From assembly GCF_900445235.1 (NCBI RefSeq), contig NZ_UFSM01000001.1, forward strand, positions 2,929,501 through 2,993,500: DNA of 64,000 nucleotides. The letters run 5' to 3'. Source of the DNA: Aminobacter aminovorans. Its GTDB lineage: Bacteria > Pseudomonadota > Alphaproteobacteria > Rhizobiales > Rhizobiaceae. Shown piece by piece: positions 47,020 through 57,274 of this stretch. The first letter of the stretch is position 1, and every line of letters starts with the position of its first letter. A program made the position numbers and the translations under genes. The notes under the pieces were generated by a model. The model did no database searches and was not told the origin of the DNA. It was given only the letters and a program-made list of their open reading frames with translations.

Positions 47020-48153
47020 TCACATGTCAGGCGCGACAAGCGAAACTCGTCCACCCGAATGGCGTTCGAGCCGGCCGGCGAGGTCGAGCTCCAGAAGGAT
47101 CATGAAGATCTGCGCCGGATGAAGCTTGGTGTGGCGGATCAATTCGTCGATCTCGACGGGGACCGGGCCGAGCGCCTCGACCACCCGGGCGCGGTCGCCG
47201 TCGACGGGTGGCGGCGTGGCGGTGAAATCAGGCGGCTCCTCCAGTCTGGTCGGGACAAAAGGCTGGCCGGTAACAAGCGGCGCCAGCGCTTCCAGCACGT
47301 CGGCTGCTTCGGTCACCAGCGTCGCGCCATCCTTGAGCAGGCCGTTGGTGCCGGCGGCGCGCGGGTCGAGCGGCGAGCCGGGCACGGCGAAGACCAGGCG
47401 TCCCAACTCGCCGGCAAGCCGCGCACTGATAAGCGAGCCGGAACGTTGTGCTGCTTCGACGACCACAAGCCCGAGCGCCAGACCGGCGACGATGCGATTG
47501 CGGCGTGGAAAGTCCTGGGCGCGCGGCTCCCAGCCGAATGGCATTTCCGAAACGATGGCGCCACGTTCGGCGATCTCGTCGCAAAGCCTGGTGTTTTCGG
47601 GCGGGTAGGGGCGATCGATACTGCCGGCCAGAACGCCGACGGTGCCGGTGTCGAGGCTGCCCTGATGTGCTGCGGTGTCGATGCCCCGTGCCAGCCCCGA
47701 GATCACGCAATAGCCGTTGCGGCCGAGCTCCGAGGCAAGCATGCGCGCCATCTTGATACCGGCGAGCGAGGCGTTGCGCGCGCCGACGATGGCCACCGGT
47801 GGCAAGCCAAAGGCGGCGGCAGTGCCTTTGACGGCGAGCAGCGGCGGCGGGTTGTCCATACGCGTGAGCGTCTTGGGGTAGTCGTGCTCGCCAAGCGCAA
47901 CGAAGCGCGCGCCGCATCTGCGCGCCAGCTGCATCTCCGCCTCTGCCTCGGCTACCGAGGGAACCCGAACCAGTCTGTTTGCGCCGCCGGCCATCATGAT
48001 TTCGGGCAGCATCTCGATTGCCGTTTCGGCGGATCCGAAGCGGTTGATCAGATCGCGAAAACTTGCGGGACCGACATTTGGGGTACGGATCAGGCGCAGC
48101 CAATGAAGCCGCTGCCGGTCGCTGAGATGCGGCCCGACGGCGGCTTGGCTCAT
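47020..48153 (-). CDS. dprA: DNA processing protein DprA
   Basis: A 377-residue ssDNA-binding RecA loader used in natural transformation and widely kept in non-competent bacteria. The extended Rossmann fold has [13 protein letters not shown] (about 108-120), [18 protein letters not shown] (about 139-156) and [20 protein letters not shown]. The C-terminal winged helix ([20 protein letters not shown]) is the DML1-like domain. It overlaps plsY by 4 bp, and the plsY-dprA-topA order is common in this order of bacteria. Confidence 0.95.
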   Translation of the reverse strand: MSQAAVGPHLSDRQRLHWLRLIRTPNVGPASFRDLINRFGSAETAIEMLPEIMMAGGANRLVRVPSVAEAEAEMQLARRCGARFVALGEHDYPKTLTRMDNPPPLLAVKGTAAAFGLPPVAIVGARNASLAGIKMARMLASELGRNGYCVISGLARGIDTAAHQGSLDTGTVGVLAGSIDRPYPPENTRLCDEIAERGAIVSEMPFGWEPRAQDFPRRNRIVAGLALGLVVVEAAQRSGSLISARLAGELGRLVFAVPGSPLDPRAAGTNGLLKDGATLVTEAADVLEALAPLVTGQPFVPTRLEEPPDFTATPPPVDGDRARVVEALGPVPVEIDELIRHTKLHPAQIFMILLELDLAGRLERHSGGRVSLVAPDM

Positions 48154-48761
48154 CCCTTGGACCCGATCCGCAATTCAGTACCGGCGAGCAGGCGCGAGAT
48201 GTTGGCGCGGTGCCGGACGAAGACAATCAGGCTCATCAGGGCCAGCAGGCCGGCGGCCTGCGGCATGTCGATCATGTAAAGTGCGATCGGCACGACCACT
48301 GCCGCAGTGAGCGCTGCAAGCGACGAATAGCGGCTGACGAACGCGACGAGAAGCCAGGTGACGGCGAAGGCGAGCGCGCCGAGCCCCGACAGGCCGAACA
48401 GGACGCCGAGATAGGTGGCGACGCCCTTGCCGCCCTTGAAACCGAGCCAGATCGGATAGAGATGGCCGATGAAGGCGCCAAGGCCGGCGGCAAGCGCGGC
48501 ATCATGACTCCAGCATGCGGCGATGATCACCGCCACCGTGCCCTTGAGCGCGTCGAGCAGCAGCGTTGCGGCCGCCAGCTTCTTGTTGCCGGTGCGCAGC
48601 ACATTGGTGGCGCCGATATTGCCGGAACCGATCTTGCGCACGTCGCCGAGGCCGGCGGCGCGCGTCAGCAGCAGGCCGAATGGGATCGAGCCGAGCAGAT
48701 AGCCGAATATGGCGGCCGCGATGAGTACGTGCATGGCCGTCGGAAAAATGTCATCCGGCAT
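48150..48761 (-). CDS. plsY: glycerol-3-phosphate acyltransferase PlsY
   Basis: A 203-residue inner-membrane enzyme that acylates glycerol-3-phosphate from acyl-phosphate, the first step of phospholipid synthesis. The three family motifs are visible: [26 protein letters not shown] and [13 protein letters not shown]. It has about six spans. ATG 48761 is used; TTG 48764 is adjacent. It is 28 bp after the dihydroorotase-like gene and overlaps dprA. Confidence 0.95.
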   Translation of the reverse strand: MPDDIFPTAMHVLIAAAIFGYLLGSIPFGLLLTRAAGLGDVRKIGSGNIGATNVLRTGNKKLAAATLLLDALKGTVAVIIAACWSHDAALAAGLGAFIGHLYPIWLGFKGGKGVATYLGVLFGLSGLGALAFAVTWLLVAFVSRYSSLAALTAAVVVPIALYMIDMPQAAGLLALMSLIVFVRHRANISRLLAGTELRIGSKG

Positions 48762-48789
48762 CAAGGTCTATGGTCTCCCCCGTGGCCCG

Positions 48790-50076
48790 TCAGGCCGAAA
48801 ACACTGTGCGTCCGCCGACCAAGGTTTTCAAGACCTTGCCTTGCAGCCTCGCCCCTTCGAAGCAGGTGTTCTTGGAACGCGAGCGGATGTCGGCCTCTCG
48901 CACCAGCCACGGCTCGCCGAGGTCGACAAGCGCCAGATCCGCCAAGGCGCCGGGCTTAAGCGTGCCGCCGGGCAGGCCGAACAGTTTTGCCGGAGCAGTC
49001 GAGAGCGCTTCGATGATGCGCAGCAGCGGTACTTCGTCATTATGATGCAGGCGCAATGCCACGGCCAGCAGCGTCTCCAGCCCGATCGCGCCGACGGCTG
49101 CATCGGCGAAGGGCAGGCGCTTGGTGTCGACGTCCTGCGGATCGTGCGAAGAGACGATCAGATCGATGGTGCCGTCCTTCAGCGCTTCGACCATGGCAAT
49201 GCGGTCCTCTTCGGCGCGCAACGGTGGCGCCAGCCGGAAGAAGGTGCGGTATTCGCCGACGTCGTTTTCGTTGAGCGACAGGCTGTTGATCGAGACGCCC
49301 GCGGTCACCCTGGCGCCGTCGGTCTTGGCGCGAGCAACGGCATTTGCCGCCATCGCGGTCGAGATCTTGGCGGCGTGATAATGGCCGCGGGTGAGGCGGG
49401 CGAGCGCCAGGTCGCGTTCGAGCGGGATGGTCTCGGCCTCGCGCGGAATGCCTGATAGACCGAGCCAGCTGGCATAAAGGCCCTCGTTCATCACGCCCGA
49501 CGAGGCGAGGTCGGCGTCCTGCGTCTCATGCGCGATCACCGCGTCGAAGTCGCGGGCATAGGTCAGCGCCCGGCGCATCACCATCGAACTGGCGATGGTG
49601 TGGCGTCCGTCGGTGAAGGCGACGGCACCGGCTTCCCGCAGCAGGCCGAACTCGGTCATCTCATGGCCGTCGAGCCCCTTGGTGATGGCCGCTGCCGGGA
49701 AGATGTTGACGGATGCGGTTTCCTTGGCGGTGCGCAGGACGAACTCGACAAGCGCTACGTTGTCGATGACCGGGTCGGTGTCGGGCATCATGACGACTGA
49801 CGTGACGCCGCCGGCTGCAGCGGCGATGCTTGCCGAGGCAATCGTCTCGCGGTGTTCGCCGCCGGGTTCGCCGATGAAGACGCGGCCGTCGATCAGGCCG
49901 GGAATGATCGCCTTACCAGTGCAGTCGATGACCTCGGCGCCGCCTGGTATGCCCTGGTTGAGCCCGTCTGCGCCTGCGGCGACGATCTTCTTGCCGTCGA
50001 CGATGACGGTGCCGGTCTCATCGATGCCGCGCGAAGGGTCAACGACGCGGGCGCGCTGGAAAACCGTGATGCTCAT
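48790..50076 (-). CDS. pyrC: dihydroorotase-like protein (PyrC'), catalytic metal site lost
   Basis: A 428-residue amidohydrolase fold aligned end to end with type I dihydroorotase (for example [18 protein letters not shown]). However, the metal motif D-x-H-V-H-L-R-E-P-G reads [10 protein letters not shown] (63-72): H65 is Arg, H67 is Phe and the substrate Arg69 is Gly. The catalytic Asp of TDHAPH is Ser in VSSHDPQ near residue 310. It should not hydrolyse dihydroorotate. As with pyrC' of Pseudomonas, it is coupled to pyrB (ATGA at 50073-50076) and probably serves as a structural subunit of aspartate carbamoyltransferase. An active pyrC is expected elsewhere. Confidence 0.93.
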   Translation of the reverse strand: MSITVFQRARVVDPSRGIDETGTVIVDGKKIVAAGADGLNQGIPGGAEVIDCTGKAIIPGLIDGRVFIGEPGGEHRETIASASIAAAAGGVTSVVMMPDTDPVIDNVALVEFVLRTAKETASVNIFPAAAITKGLDGHEMTEFGLLREAGAVAFTDGRHTIASSMVMRRALTYARDFDAVIAHETQDADLASSGVMNEGLYASWLGLSGIPREAETIPLERDLALARLTRGHYHAAKISTAMAANAVARAKTDGARVTAGVSINSLSLNENDVGEYRTFFRLAPPLRAEEDRIAMVEALKDGTIDLIVSSHDPQDVDTKRLPFADAAVGAIGLETLLAVALRLHHNDEVPLLRIIEALSTAPAKLFGLPGGTLKPGALADLALVDLGEPWLVREADIRSRSKNTCFEGARLQGKVLKTLVGGRTVFSA

Positions 50077-51038
50077 GCGTTCTTTCCGTCGCGATTGCGG
50101 CGCGGGTCGAGCAGCGCTTCCATCACCGCCATGCGCACGGCGACGCCCATTTCCACCTGTTCCTGGATGACGCTCTGCGGGCCGTCGGCGATCTCCGAGG
50201 CGATTTCCACGCCGCGGTTCATCGGGCCGGGGTGCATCACCAGCGCGTCTGGCTTGGCCGCCTTCAGCTTTTCGGCGTCGAGGCCGTAATAGCGGAAATA
50301 CTCGCGTACCGAAGGGACGAATGCGCCGGCCATGCGTTCGCGCTGCAGGCGCAGCATCATGACGACGTCGGCGTCCTTCAGGCCCTCGGCCATCGATTGT
50401 GTCACCTCGACGCCCATCTGGGCGATGCCGGAAGGCAGCAATGTCGAAGGCGCCACGACCTTGATGCGGGCGCCGAGCGCATTGAGCAGCAGGATGTTGG
50501 AGCGGGCGACGCGCGAATGCAGGATGTCGCCGCAGATCGCCACCGTAAGATGAGCAATGCGGCCCTTGGCGCGGCGGATGGTCAGTGCGTCGAGCAGCGC
50601 CTGCGTCGGGTGCTCGTGGGCGCCGTCGCCGGCATTGACCACCGAGCAGCCGACCTTTTGCGCCAGCAGGGCCGCGGCACCTGCCGACTGGTGGCGAATG
50701 ATCAGAATGTCGGGCCGCATCGCGTTCAGCGTCATCGCCGTGTCGATCAGCGTTTCGCCCTTCTTCACCGAAGAGCTTGCCACCGACATGTTCATGACGT
50801 CGGCGCCGAGGCGCTTTCCGGCGAGTTCGAAGGAAGACTGGGTTCGCGTCGAGGCTTCGTAGAACAGGTTGATCTGCGTTCTGCCGCGCAGCGTTGAGGT
50901 CTTTTTCTCCGACTGACGCGAAATCGAGACGGCCGCGTCGGCGCGGTCGAGCAAGATTTCGATGTCGAATGGAGAAAGGTCGCGGATGCCAAGAAGATGG
51001 CGGTGCGGGTAGGGCGGCAGGGACGATAGGTCTGTCAT
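50073..51038 (-). CDS. pyrB: aspartate carbamoyltransferase catalytic subunit
   Basis: A 321-residue enzyme for the first committed pyrimidine step. The carbamoyl-phosphate site [13 protein letters not shown] (about 58-70), [10 protein letters not shown], the aspartate-domain block [15 protein letters not shown] and [12 protein letters not shown] are all intact. It is first of the pyrB-pyrC'-plsY-dprA run. The predicted promoter lies so close that the transcript would have only a few leader bases. No PyrI regulatory subunit is seen. Confidence 0.96.
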   Translation of the reverse strand: MTDLSSLPPYPHRHLLGIRDLSPFDIEILLDRADAAVSISRQSEKKTSTLRGRTQINLFYEASTRTQSSFELAGKRLGADVMNMSVASSSVKKGETLIDTAMTLNAMRPDILIIRHQSAGAAALLAQKVGCSVVNAGDGAHEHPTQALLDALTIRRAKGRIAHLTVAICGDILHSRVARSNILLLNALGARIKVVAPSTLLPSGIAQMGVEVTQSMAEGLKDADVVMMLRLQRERMAGAFVPSVREYFRYYGLDAEKLKAAKPDALVMHPGPMNRGVEIASEIADGPQSVIQEQVEMGVAVRMAVMEALLDPRRNRDGKNA

Positions 51039-51050
51039 CTCAAGGCGCTG

Positions 51051-51079
51051 CTATAGGCTGTGCTTAAGTGACCCGCAAG
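51051..51079 (-). promoter_or_regulatory. pyrB promoter
   Basis: On the minus strand, CTTGCG (51079-51074), a 17-bp spacer and CTATAG (51056-51051) match the alphaproteobacterial sigma-70 pattern. The predicted start near 51044 leaves a leader of about six bases, so pyrB may be nearly leaderless. Confidence 0.5.
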
Positions 51080-51222
51080 CCGGCATTTCATCGATGAAAG
51101 TTCTCCCACGGGATTTTCGTCGCTTCCAAGCTGGGCCATAAGCTATCGATAAGCATTTCGGCTATAAAGCCGGCCATGGCTGCGGATTCGTGCCCGTCGC
51201 CCACACCGATGAAGGACAAGGC

Positions 51223-52851
51223 GTGACGCAGGACGTGCCGAACCAGCCCCCTCCGCTGACGGGCAGCAATGCCTGGCGCGGCGACCCGCTGCTGATCCAG
51301 ATCGCAGAAGGTTTTTCCGACCCGGTGCGTCGTGACCTCGACGGGCTCGGACGCTTCGTGCTGACCCATGAAGCGCAGGATCTGGCGCGGCTCGCCAACA
51401 GTGAAGTGCCGAAGCTCAGGACGCATGACCGCCAGGGCCGCCGCATCGACCAGGTCGAGTTCCACCCAGCCTATCACGCGTTGATGCGCCGCTCGATAGC
51501 AGGCGGCCTGCATTCCTCCGTCTGGGAGAATGGCGGCACCGAGACCGGCCGGCGCCACCAGGTTCGGGCCGCGCGCTTTTATCTGACCGCACAGCTCGAA
51601 TGCGGGCACCTGTGCCCGATCACCATGACCAATGCCTCGCTTGCCGCCCTGATGGCGAGCCCGAAGCTGTTCCGCGAATGGGCGCCGCGCGTCACCACGC
51701 GCAAATACGACCAGGCGCAGAAGCCGCCCGTCGAAAAGACAGGTCTCACGCTCGGCATGGGCATGACCGAAAGGCAGGGCGGCACCGATGTGCGCGCCAA
51801 TACCACCAAGGCCGAGCGGGCCGGTGGCAGCTTCTACCGGCTGTCCGGCCACAAGTGGTTCATGTCGGCGCCGATGTCCGACGCCTTCCTGATGCTGGCG
51901 CAGGCGCCCGAGGGGCTGTCATGCTTCCTCGTTCCGCGCATATTGAGCGACGGCTCGGCCAACGGGCTGCAGTTCCAGCGCCTGAAGGACAAGCTCGGCA
52001 ACCGTTCGAATGCCTCGTCGGAAGTCGAAATCCAGGGCGCCATCGGTGACCTCGTCGGCGAACCGGGCGGCGGCATCAAGACGATCATGGACATGGTGAC
52101 GCTGACGCGGCTCGACTGCGCCGTCGCCTCCTCGGCGATCATGCGGGCAGGGCTCGCGGAAGCCGTCCATCATACCCGTCACCGCCAGGTGTTCGGCGCC
52201 AATCTTGTCGATCAGCCCCTGATGCAGCGCGTGCTGGCCGACATGGCGCTTGATGTCGCCGGCGCGACCGCGCTCGCCTTCCGGCTGGCACGTTCCTTTG
52301 ACGAAGCGGCATCGGATCGCGGCGAGGCGGCCTTTGCCCGCGCCATGACGCCCGTCGTCAAATACTGGGTCTGCAAGATCGCGCCGGCGCTGCTCTACGA
52401 GGCGATGGAGTGCCTCGGCGGCAACGGCTATGTCGAGGAAGCGCCGCTGGCCCGCTATTATCGCGAGGCGCCGGTCAACGCGATCTGGGAAGGCTCGGGC
52501 AATGTCATGGCGCTCGACGTGCTGCGCGTTCTGCAGCGCGCGCCTGGCCTGTTCGAGGATGTACTGGCTACACTTGAGCGCGACCTTGGTCCCGGCGGAC
52601 GCAGTGTGCTCGGCGTGCTCCGCGCAGCCATGCAGGTGGCATCGTCGGACGAGGGCTCGGCACGCATCCTGACCGAACAACTGGCGATCTCGGCGGCCGC
52701 TGCCGAACTGCGCCGCATGGGGGCAGGGCGGATCGCCGACGCCTTCATCGAGACCCGTCTCGCCGGCCAGTGGCGCGGCACCTACGGCATGCTCGACGCG
52801 CGCCACGATTCGCGCCTGATCATCGATACGCTCTATCCACAGGTGGGCTGA
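51223..52851 (+). CDS. AidB-like acyl-CoA dehydrogenase
   Basis: A 542-residue flavoprotein of the acyl-CoA dehydrogenase fold with the AidB-type extension. CPITMTNASLAALM, GMGMTERQGGTDVRANT (FAD/substrate loop), LSGHKWFMSAPMSD and ECLGGNGYVEEAPLARYYREAP are AidB-like. In E. coli AidB belongs to the adaptive response to alkylation and binds DNA. This copy is not near ada/alkB. The start is GTG 51223, which has GAAGGAC five bases upstream; GTG 51190 is an alternative. It is divergent from pyrB. Confidence 0.88.
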   Translation: MTQDVPNQPPPLTGSNAWRGDPLLIQIAEGFSDPVRRDLDGLGRFVLTHEAQDLARLANSEVPKLRTHDRQGRRIDQVEFHPAYHALMRRSIAGGLHSSVWENGGTETGRRHQVRAARFYLTAQLECGHLCPITMTNASLAALMASPKLFREWAPRVTTRKYDQAQKPPVEKTGLTLGMGMTERQGGTDVRANTTKAERAGGSFYRLSGHKWFMSAPMSDAFLMLAQAPEGLSCFLVPRILSDGSANGLQFQRLKDKLGNRSNASSEVEIQGAIGDLVGEPGGGIKTIMDMVTLTRLDCAVASSAIMRAGLAEAVHHTRHRQVFGANLVDQPLMQRVLADMALDVAGATALAFRLARSFDEAASDRGEAAFARAMTPVVKYWVCKIAPALLYEAMECLGGNGYVEEAPLARYYREAPVNAIWEGSGNVMALDVLRVLQRAPGLFEDVLATLERDLGPGGRSVLGVLRAAMQVASSDEGSARILTEQLAISAAAAELRRMGAGRIADAFIETRLAGQWRGTYGMLDARHDSRLIIDTLYPQVG

Positions 52852-53044
52852 CACGTTCCGGGTCACAGGCCGTCCCATTTTCGAATGGCTGCGGCCAAAT
52901 TAACCTTAACAAATGGTTTACGTTGCGCGTCGTAGGCGCAGGGGCCACTGTCTTTTGCAAAGAAGCAGGAATCCCGATGCCGGTCCTTTCGAACCAGTTC
53001 CAGGGCGATAAAGCCGCCAGACGGCCGGGCAGAGGTAGCGTCTG

Positions 53045-53380
53045 ATGCGCTATATTTTCGCCGTTTGGGCTGCGCCGCTGGTCCTGTTCTGGGGCTGGTA
53101 CTTCCTGTCGATCAACGACCTCCATTTCGGTTACCCGATCCTGAGTCGCGCCCTGAACCTGGCGATCTTCGACCTCTATGGCGAATTGCTCGGCGTCGAA
53201 GCGGCGAAGATCCCGTGGATGATCGGCAAGGCCTGCATCCTCGACACATTCATCCTTTTGGCAATCTGGGCGTTCCGCCGACGCAAGCTGATTGCCGAGA
53301 AGGTGAGGGGCTGGCGCTCTAATCCCCGGCCGGAGATGCGTCGAGTGTCTGAAGCCGGTCGAGTACACCCTGCAGAATAA
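53045..53380 (+). CDS. DUF6105 small membrane protein
   Basis: A 111-residue protein with an N-terminal span ([20 protein letters not shown], about 6-25) and a second hydrophobic segment (about 78-95: [17 protein letters not shown]) ending in a positive cluster. The pattern resembles the DUF6105 family of Rhizobiales, with no known function. The last 62 bp overlap the convergent ruvX gene, and the hydrophilic tail encoded there is probably not conserved. Confidence 0.72.
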   Translation: MRYIFAVWAAPLVLFWGWYFLSINDLHFGYPILSRALNLAIFDLYGELLGVEAAKIPWMIGKACILDTFILLAIWAFRRRKLIAEKVRGWRSNPRPEMRRVSEAGRVHPAE

Positions 53381-53804
53381 AGGCGGCGGCGGCCGAATCG
53401 ATACGGCCATCACGCTTCTTGCGCGAGACGTCCATCTCGATCAGCGCGCGTTCGGCGGCAACCGTCGACAGCCGCTCATCCCAGAACAGGAACGGCAGGT
53501 CGGTCAGGTTGGCTGCGTTGCGCACGAAGGCGCGCGACTTCTGGGCGCGTGGCCCCTCGGAGCCATCCATGTTGATCGGCAGGCCGATGACGATCGCACC
53601 GGTGTTCTCCTTGGCCAGCATGGCAAGCAAAGCGGCCACGTCGAGCGTGAATTTCTTACGGATGATGACCTGGCGCGGATGCGAGAAGGAGAGGCCGCGA
53701 TCGGAGACAGCAACGCCGATCGTCTTGTCGCCGAGGTCGAGCCCGGCTAGCGTCTTTCCGCCGGCCAGCAGCCCGGGCAGTTGTTCAATCGTAACGATGG
53801 CCAA
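53319..53804 (-). CDS. ruvX: Holliday junction resolvase RuvX (YqgF)
   Basis: A 161-residue RNase H-fold protein. [17 protein letters not shown] (about 19-35) carries the first catalytic Asp, [17 protein letters not shown] follows, [13 protein letters not shown] holds the Glu/Asp region, and [14 protein letters not shown] the last Asp. YqgF is essential in many bacteria and is also linked to 16S rRNA maturation. Length is normal. It is convergent with DUF6105. Confidence 0.93.
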   Translation of the reverse strand: MAIVTIEQLPGLLAGGKTLAGLDLGDKTIGVAVSDRGLSFSHPRQVIIRKKFTLDVAALLAMLAKENTGAIVIGLPINMDGSEGPRAQKSRAFVRNAANLTDLPFLFWDERLSTVAAERALIEMDVSRKKRDGRIDSAAAAFILQGVLDRLQTLDASPAGD

Positions 53805-53950
53805 GCGGCTTTCCTCTATGACTTGCCGGATGCGTGCGCCCGGACGGGCAGCGCAGGTCCTAACACCTTGAATTTACGTATCGGCCTCTTTGAAAGGGGC
53901 TTCGTGCGTTCTATCCTTTGGCCAACGAAATGACGAGGAGTGCCGAAACG

Positions 53951-54658
53951 ATGAAGCTGACCTGGTATGGACATTCGGCATTCCGGATTGAAGTCGCTGG
54001 CGCTACCATTCTGATCGACCCGTTCCTGACCGGCAATCCGTCATGGGGACAGTCCTGGGAGCAGGCCGCCGACGGCGTCACCCATGTGCTTCTGACCCAC
54101 GGCCATGACGACCATATCGGCGATGCCGCAGCGATCCTGAAGAAGACCGGCGCCATGCTCGTCGCCAATTTCGAGATCTGCATGTATCTCGTCGGCCAGG
54201 GCGTCAGCGACAAGCAGATCAATCCCGGCAATATCGGCGGCACCGTCGATTGCGGCAGCTTCACCACCACCTTCGTTGCGGCGCTGCATTCGTCGTCGGT
54301 CAGCGGGCCGAATGGCGGCAACGTCTATCTCGGCAATCCCGGCGGCCTGGTGCTGCATTTCGCCGAGGAACGCACGCTTTATCATATGGGGGACACTGAC
54401 ATCTTCTCCGACATGGCGCTGATCAACGAACTGCACGAGCCGGCCATCGGCCTCGTGCCGATCGGCGACCGCTTCACCATGGGGGGTGCTGTGGCAGCCC
54501 TTGCCTGCCGGCGTTTCTTCAAGTTCGAGACGGTAGTGCCATGCCACTTCGCCAGCTTCCCGATCATCGACCAGACGGCGGAACAGTTCGTCGCCGGCCT
54601 CGACGGCTCGGGCGTCGAGGTGGTGTTGCCCAAGGTTGGCGTGGCCACGGACATCTGA
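53951..54658 (+). CDS. UPF0173 metallo-beta-lactamase-fold hydrolase
   Basis: A 235-residue MBL-fold protein. The metal motif is [13 protein letters not shown] (about 48-60), with [23 protein letters not shown] and PCHFASFP as later ligands. UPF0173 proteins are predicted metal-dependent hydrolases with unknown substrates, and some resemble UlaG. ATG 53951 ([11 protein letters not shown]) fits the family start; a TTG at 53918 is in frame and has GACGAGGAG nearby. Confidence 0.88.
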   Translation: MKLTWYGHSAFRIEVAGATILIDPFLTGNPSWGQSWEQAADGVTHVLLTHGHDDHIGDAAAILKKTGAMLVANFEICMYLVGQGVSDKQINPGNIGGTVDCGSFTTTFVAALHSSSVSGPNGGNVYLGNPGGLVLHFAEERTLYHMGDTDIFSDMALINELHEPAIGLVPIGDRFTMGGAVAALACRRFFKFETVVPCHFASFPIIDQTAEQFVAGLDGSGVEVVLPKVGVATDI

Positions 54659-54672
54659 GCGCGGTGGCATCG

Positions 54673-54713
54673 CCGCTGAATGGGGGCCGCTGAATGGGGG
54701 CCGTTGAATGGGG
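54673..54713 (+). repeat. 14-bp tandem repeat in a gene leader
   Basis: CCGCTGAATGGGGG (54673-54686), CCGCTGAATGGGGG (54687-54700) and CCGTTGAATGGGG (54701-54713). Each unit has an ATG followed by a G-run. Because 14 is not a multiple of three, the ATGs fall in different frames; the third (54708) is in frame with the next gene. Confidence 0.8.
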
Positions 54714-54719
54714 TTCGAC

Positions 54720-55136
54720 ATGAAGATCTGGCGAATTGTTGCAGTGTCCTCGCTTGTGGCATTTGGCACCTCGGCCCATGCCGTCGACTTCATCAAGGGC
54801 GTCTATCTTCAGTCCGAGGAGCTCTGCGCCCAGGCCAAGAAGGATTCGCTGCAGTCGGTCATCGACGCCGGCAGCCTTGTCCTGTCGGCGGACGGGCTCG
54901 AAAGCGTCGAATACAATTGCGAGTTTCTCAATGTCACCCGGGCGACGCGGGCGCCTGCATGGGCGGTGACGGCAGTATGCCAGGAGCCCGGGCATCTGTT
55001 CCCCGACACGCTGTCGATCCTGGAGCTGAGCCCGACGCAGCTCGAGCTCGTGTCGGTGCGCCAGGTCGACCCCGAGGGCGGCCAGACCGACAATGGCGGC
55101 ACCTATGTGCTGTGCGACGGCGTCGCCATGCCATGA
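54720..55136 (+). CDS. small secreted protein of unknown function
   Basis: A 138-residue protein with a clear signal peptide (IWRIVAVSSLVAFGTSAHA, about 3-21, cleavage after AHA). The mature part has four cysteines (EELCAQ, YNCEFL, AVCQEP and VLCDGV), probably two disulfides, consistent with the periplasm. No family is recognised. ATG 54720 gives the best signal peptide, with GGGG about seven bases upstream; ATG 54708, inside the last tandem repeat, would add MGFD. Confidence 0.7.
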   Translation: MKIWRIVAVSSLVAFGTSAHAVDFIKGVYLQSEELCAQAKKDSLQSVIDAGSLVLSADGLESVEYNCEFLNVTRATRAPAWAVTAVCQEPGHLFPDTLSILELSPTQLELVSVRQVDPEGGQTDNGGTYVLCDGVAMP

Positions 55137-55219
55137 GCATGATCATCGATGTTGCACCGCGCGCGCCGCGCCGTTATAGCCCGACCTGACCAGTTTACCG
55201 GCTTTCCGGAGTTTTTTCG

Positions 55220-55507
55220 ATGTCCGTTGATCTCAAGACCGTAAAGCGCGTCGCGCATCTCGCCCGTATCGCTGTGAGCGAGGACGATGCCCAGCGCATG
55301 ACCGGCGAATTGAACGCTATCCTCGGCTTCGTCGAGCAGCTCAACGAGGTCGACGTTACAGGTGTCGAGCCAATGACGTCGGTCACGCCGATGGAGATGA
55401 AGAAGCGCGTCGATGCCGTCACCGACGGCAACAAGGCGGCCGACATCGTCGCCAACGCGCCTGCCACCGACGAGAATTTCTTCCTTGTGCCGAAAGTGGT
55501 GGAATAG
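55220..55507 (+). CDS. gatC: Asp-tRNA(Asn)/Glu-tRNA(Gln) amidotransferase subunit C
   Basis: A 95-residue subunit that wraps between GatA and GatB in the amidotransferase making Gln-tRNA-Gln and Asn-tRNA-Asn. [51 protein letters not shown] and [11 protein letters not shown] are typical. gatA follows 69 bp later. gatB is not in the window. A GGAG ribosome site precedes the ATG. Confidence 0.96.
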   Translation: MSVDLKTVKRVAHLARIAVSEDDAQRMTGELNAILGFVEQLNEVDVTGVEPMTSVTPMEMKKRVDAVTDGNKAADIVANAPATDENFFLVPKVVE

Positions 55508-55576
55508 GCCCTGCCGGCCAGTCCGTCGTCTCATCAAAAGCAGCTTTCGGCTGCGTGACCCCGAAGTGAATTCGCC

Positions 55577-57142
55577 ATGACCGACCTGACCAGACTGACG
55601 ATTGCCGAAGCGCGCGAGAAGCTGCGCGGCAAGGAGATCACCGCCACGGAGCTGACCGACGCCTACGTCAAGGCGATCGATCAGGCCAACGCGACCTTCA
55701 ACGCCTATGTCGCCACGACGCCTGACAAGGCGCGCGAGATGGCCAAGGCGTCCGATGCCAGGCTCGCCAAGGGCGAGGGCGGTGCGCTCGAGGGCATTCC
55801 GCTCGGCATCAAGGATCTGTTCGCCACCGAGGGCGTGCACACCCAGGCCTGCAGCCATGTGCTCGATGGCTTCGAACCGCGCTACGAATCGACGGTTACG
55901 GCCAATCTGTGGGCCGACGGCGCCGTGATGCTCGGCAAGCTCAACATGGATGAGTTCGCCATGGGCTCGTCGAACGAGACCTCCTATTACGGTCCGGTGA
56001 TCAACCCGTGGCGGCGGTCGCGCACCGAGACGGTGGTGATGCCGACAACCCATCAGGGCGATGGCGGCTTCGTTGCCGCCGGTGGCGCAAAGACCGCGCG
56101 TGTCTACGACAACATGCAGCTTGTGCCGGGCGGCTCCTCCGGCGGTTCCGCCGCAGCGGTTTCGGCCTTCCTGTGCGCCGGTGCGACGGCCACCGATACG
56201 GGTGGCTCGATCCGCCAGCCAGCAGCCTTTACCGGCACCGTCGGCATCAAGCCGACCTATGGTCGCGTTTCGCGCTGGGGCACCGTTGCCTTCGCCTCGT
56301 CGCTCGACCAGGCCGGCCCGATCGCCCGCGACGTGCGCGATGCCGCGATCCTGCTCAAGTCGATGGCCTCCGTCGATGCCAAGGACACCACTTCGGTCGA
56401 CCTGCCGGTGCCGGACTACGAAGCGGCGATCGGCAAATCGGTCAAGGGCATGAAGATCGGCATTCCCAAGGAATACCGCGTCGACGGCATGCCCGAGGAC
56501 ATCGAGGCACTTTGGCAGAAGGGCATTGCCTGGCTCAGGGATGCCGGCGCCGAGATCGTCGACATCTCGCTGCCGCATACCAAATACGCGCTGCCGGCCT
56601 ATTACATCGTGGCGCCTGCCGAAGCGTCGTCGAACCTCGCCCGCTACGACGGTGTCCGCTACGGCCTGCGCGTGCCGGGCAAGGACATCATAGAGATGTA
56701 CGAGAACACTCGCGCTGCAGGCTTCGGCCGCGAGGTCAAGCGCCGCATCATGATCGGCACCTACGTCCTCTCAGCCGGCTATTACGACGCCTATTACCTC
56801 CAGGCGCAGAAGGTGCGCACGCTGATCAAGCGCGACTTCGAACTGGCGTTTGCCGCCGGCGTCGATGTCATCCTGACGCCGGCGACGCCTTCGGCCGCGT
56901 TCGGCGTCGCCGACGAGGACATGGCCGCCGATCCGGTCAAGATGTATCTCAACGACATCTTCACGGTGACGGTGAACATGGCCGGCCTGCCTGGCATCGC
57001 CGTCCCCGCCGGCCTCGACGGCCACGGCCTGCCGCTCGGCCTGCAGCTGATCGGGCGCCCGTTTGACGAAGAGACGCTGTTCCAGACCGCTCATGTCATC
57101 GAGCAGGCCGCTGGCCGTTTCCAGCCGGAGAGGTGGTGGTAG
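55577..57142 (+). CDS. gatA: Glu-tRNA(Gln) amidotransferase subunit A, with an insertion
   Basis: A 521-residue amidase-signature protein that releases ammonia from Gln or Asn for transamidation. The Ser-cisSer-Lys triad is K79 ([10 protein letters not shown]), S187 (VPGGSSGGS) and S211 ([14 protein letters not shown]). GatA proteins are usually about 485-495 residues. Here about 25-30 extra residues (about 148-180, [16 protein letters not shown] then AKTARVY) sit between NPWRR and LVPGGSS, where family members have a short loop. The frame is unbroken, so this looks like a true in-frame insertion beside the active site. Second gene of gatCA. Confidence 0.95.
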   Translation: MTDLTRLTIAEAREKLRGKEITATELTDAYVKAIDQANATFNAYVATTPDKAREMAKASDARLAKGEGGALEGIPLGIKDLFATEGVHTQACSHVLDGFEPRYESTVTANLWADGAVMLGKLNMDEFAMGSSNETSYYGPVINPWRRSRTETVVMPTTHQGDGGFVAAGGAKTARVYDNMQLVPGGSSGGSAAAVSAFLCAGATATDTGGSIRQPAAFTGTVGIKPTYGRVSRWGTVAFASSLDQAGPIARDVRDAAILLKSMASVDAKDTTSVDLPVPDYEAAIGKSVKGMKIGIPKEYRVDGMPEDIEALWQKGIAWLRDAGAEIVDISLPHTKYALPAYYIVAPAEASSNLARYDGVRYGLRVPGKDIIEMYENTRAAGFGREVKRRIMIGTYVLSAGYYDAYYLQAQKVRTLIKRDFELAFAAGVDVILTPATPSAAFGVADEDMAADPVKMYLNDIFTVTVNMAGLPGIAVPAGLDGHGLPLGLQLIGRPFDEETLFQTAHVIEQAAGRFQPERWW

Positions 57143-57274
57143 GCGCATAGCGCCTGTCATCCGAGGCCGGGTGCGTATCAGCTGTCCAGTCGAGCAAGAC
57201 CGGGGTCGTACTTTTCGTGCTGACATAGTACTGGATTGGAGGGGGCTCCATTCCAGTACGGACGGCATATCGGT

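Noticed and set aside
52899..52921. TTAACCTTAAC upstream of the DUF6105 gene as a CtrA site
   Set aside because: The two half-words are only two bases apart, unlike any known CtrA spacing; it may just be AT-rich promoter DNA.
54680..55189. 169-codon frame starting in the first tandem repeat
   Set aside because: It is Arg/Gly/Pro-rich and lies in the wrong frame over the secreted protein gene, which has a good signal peptide.
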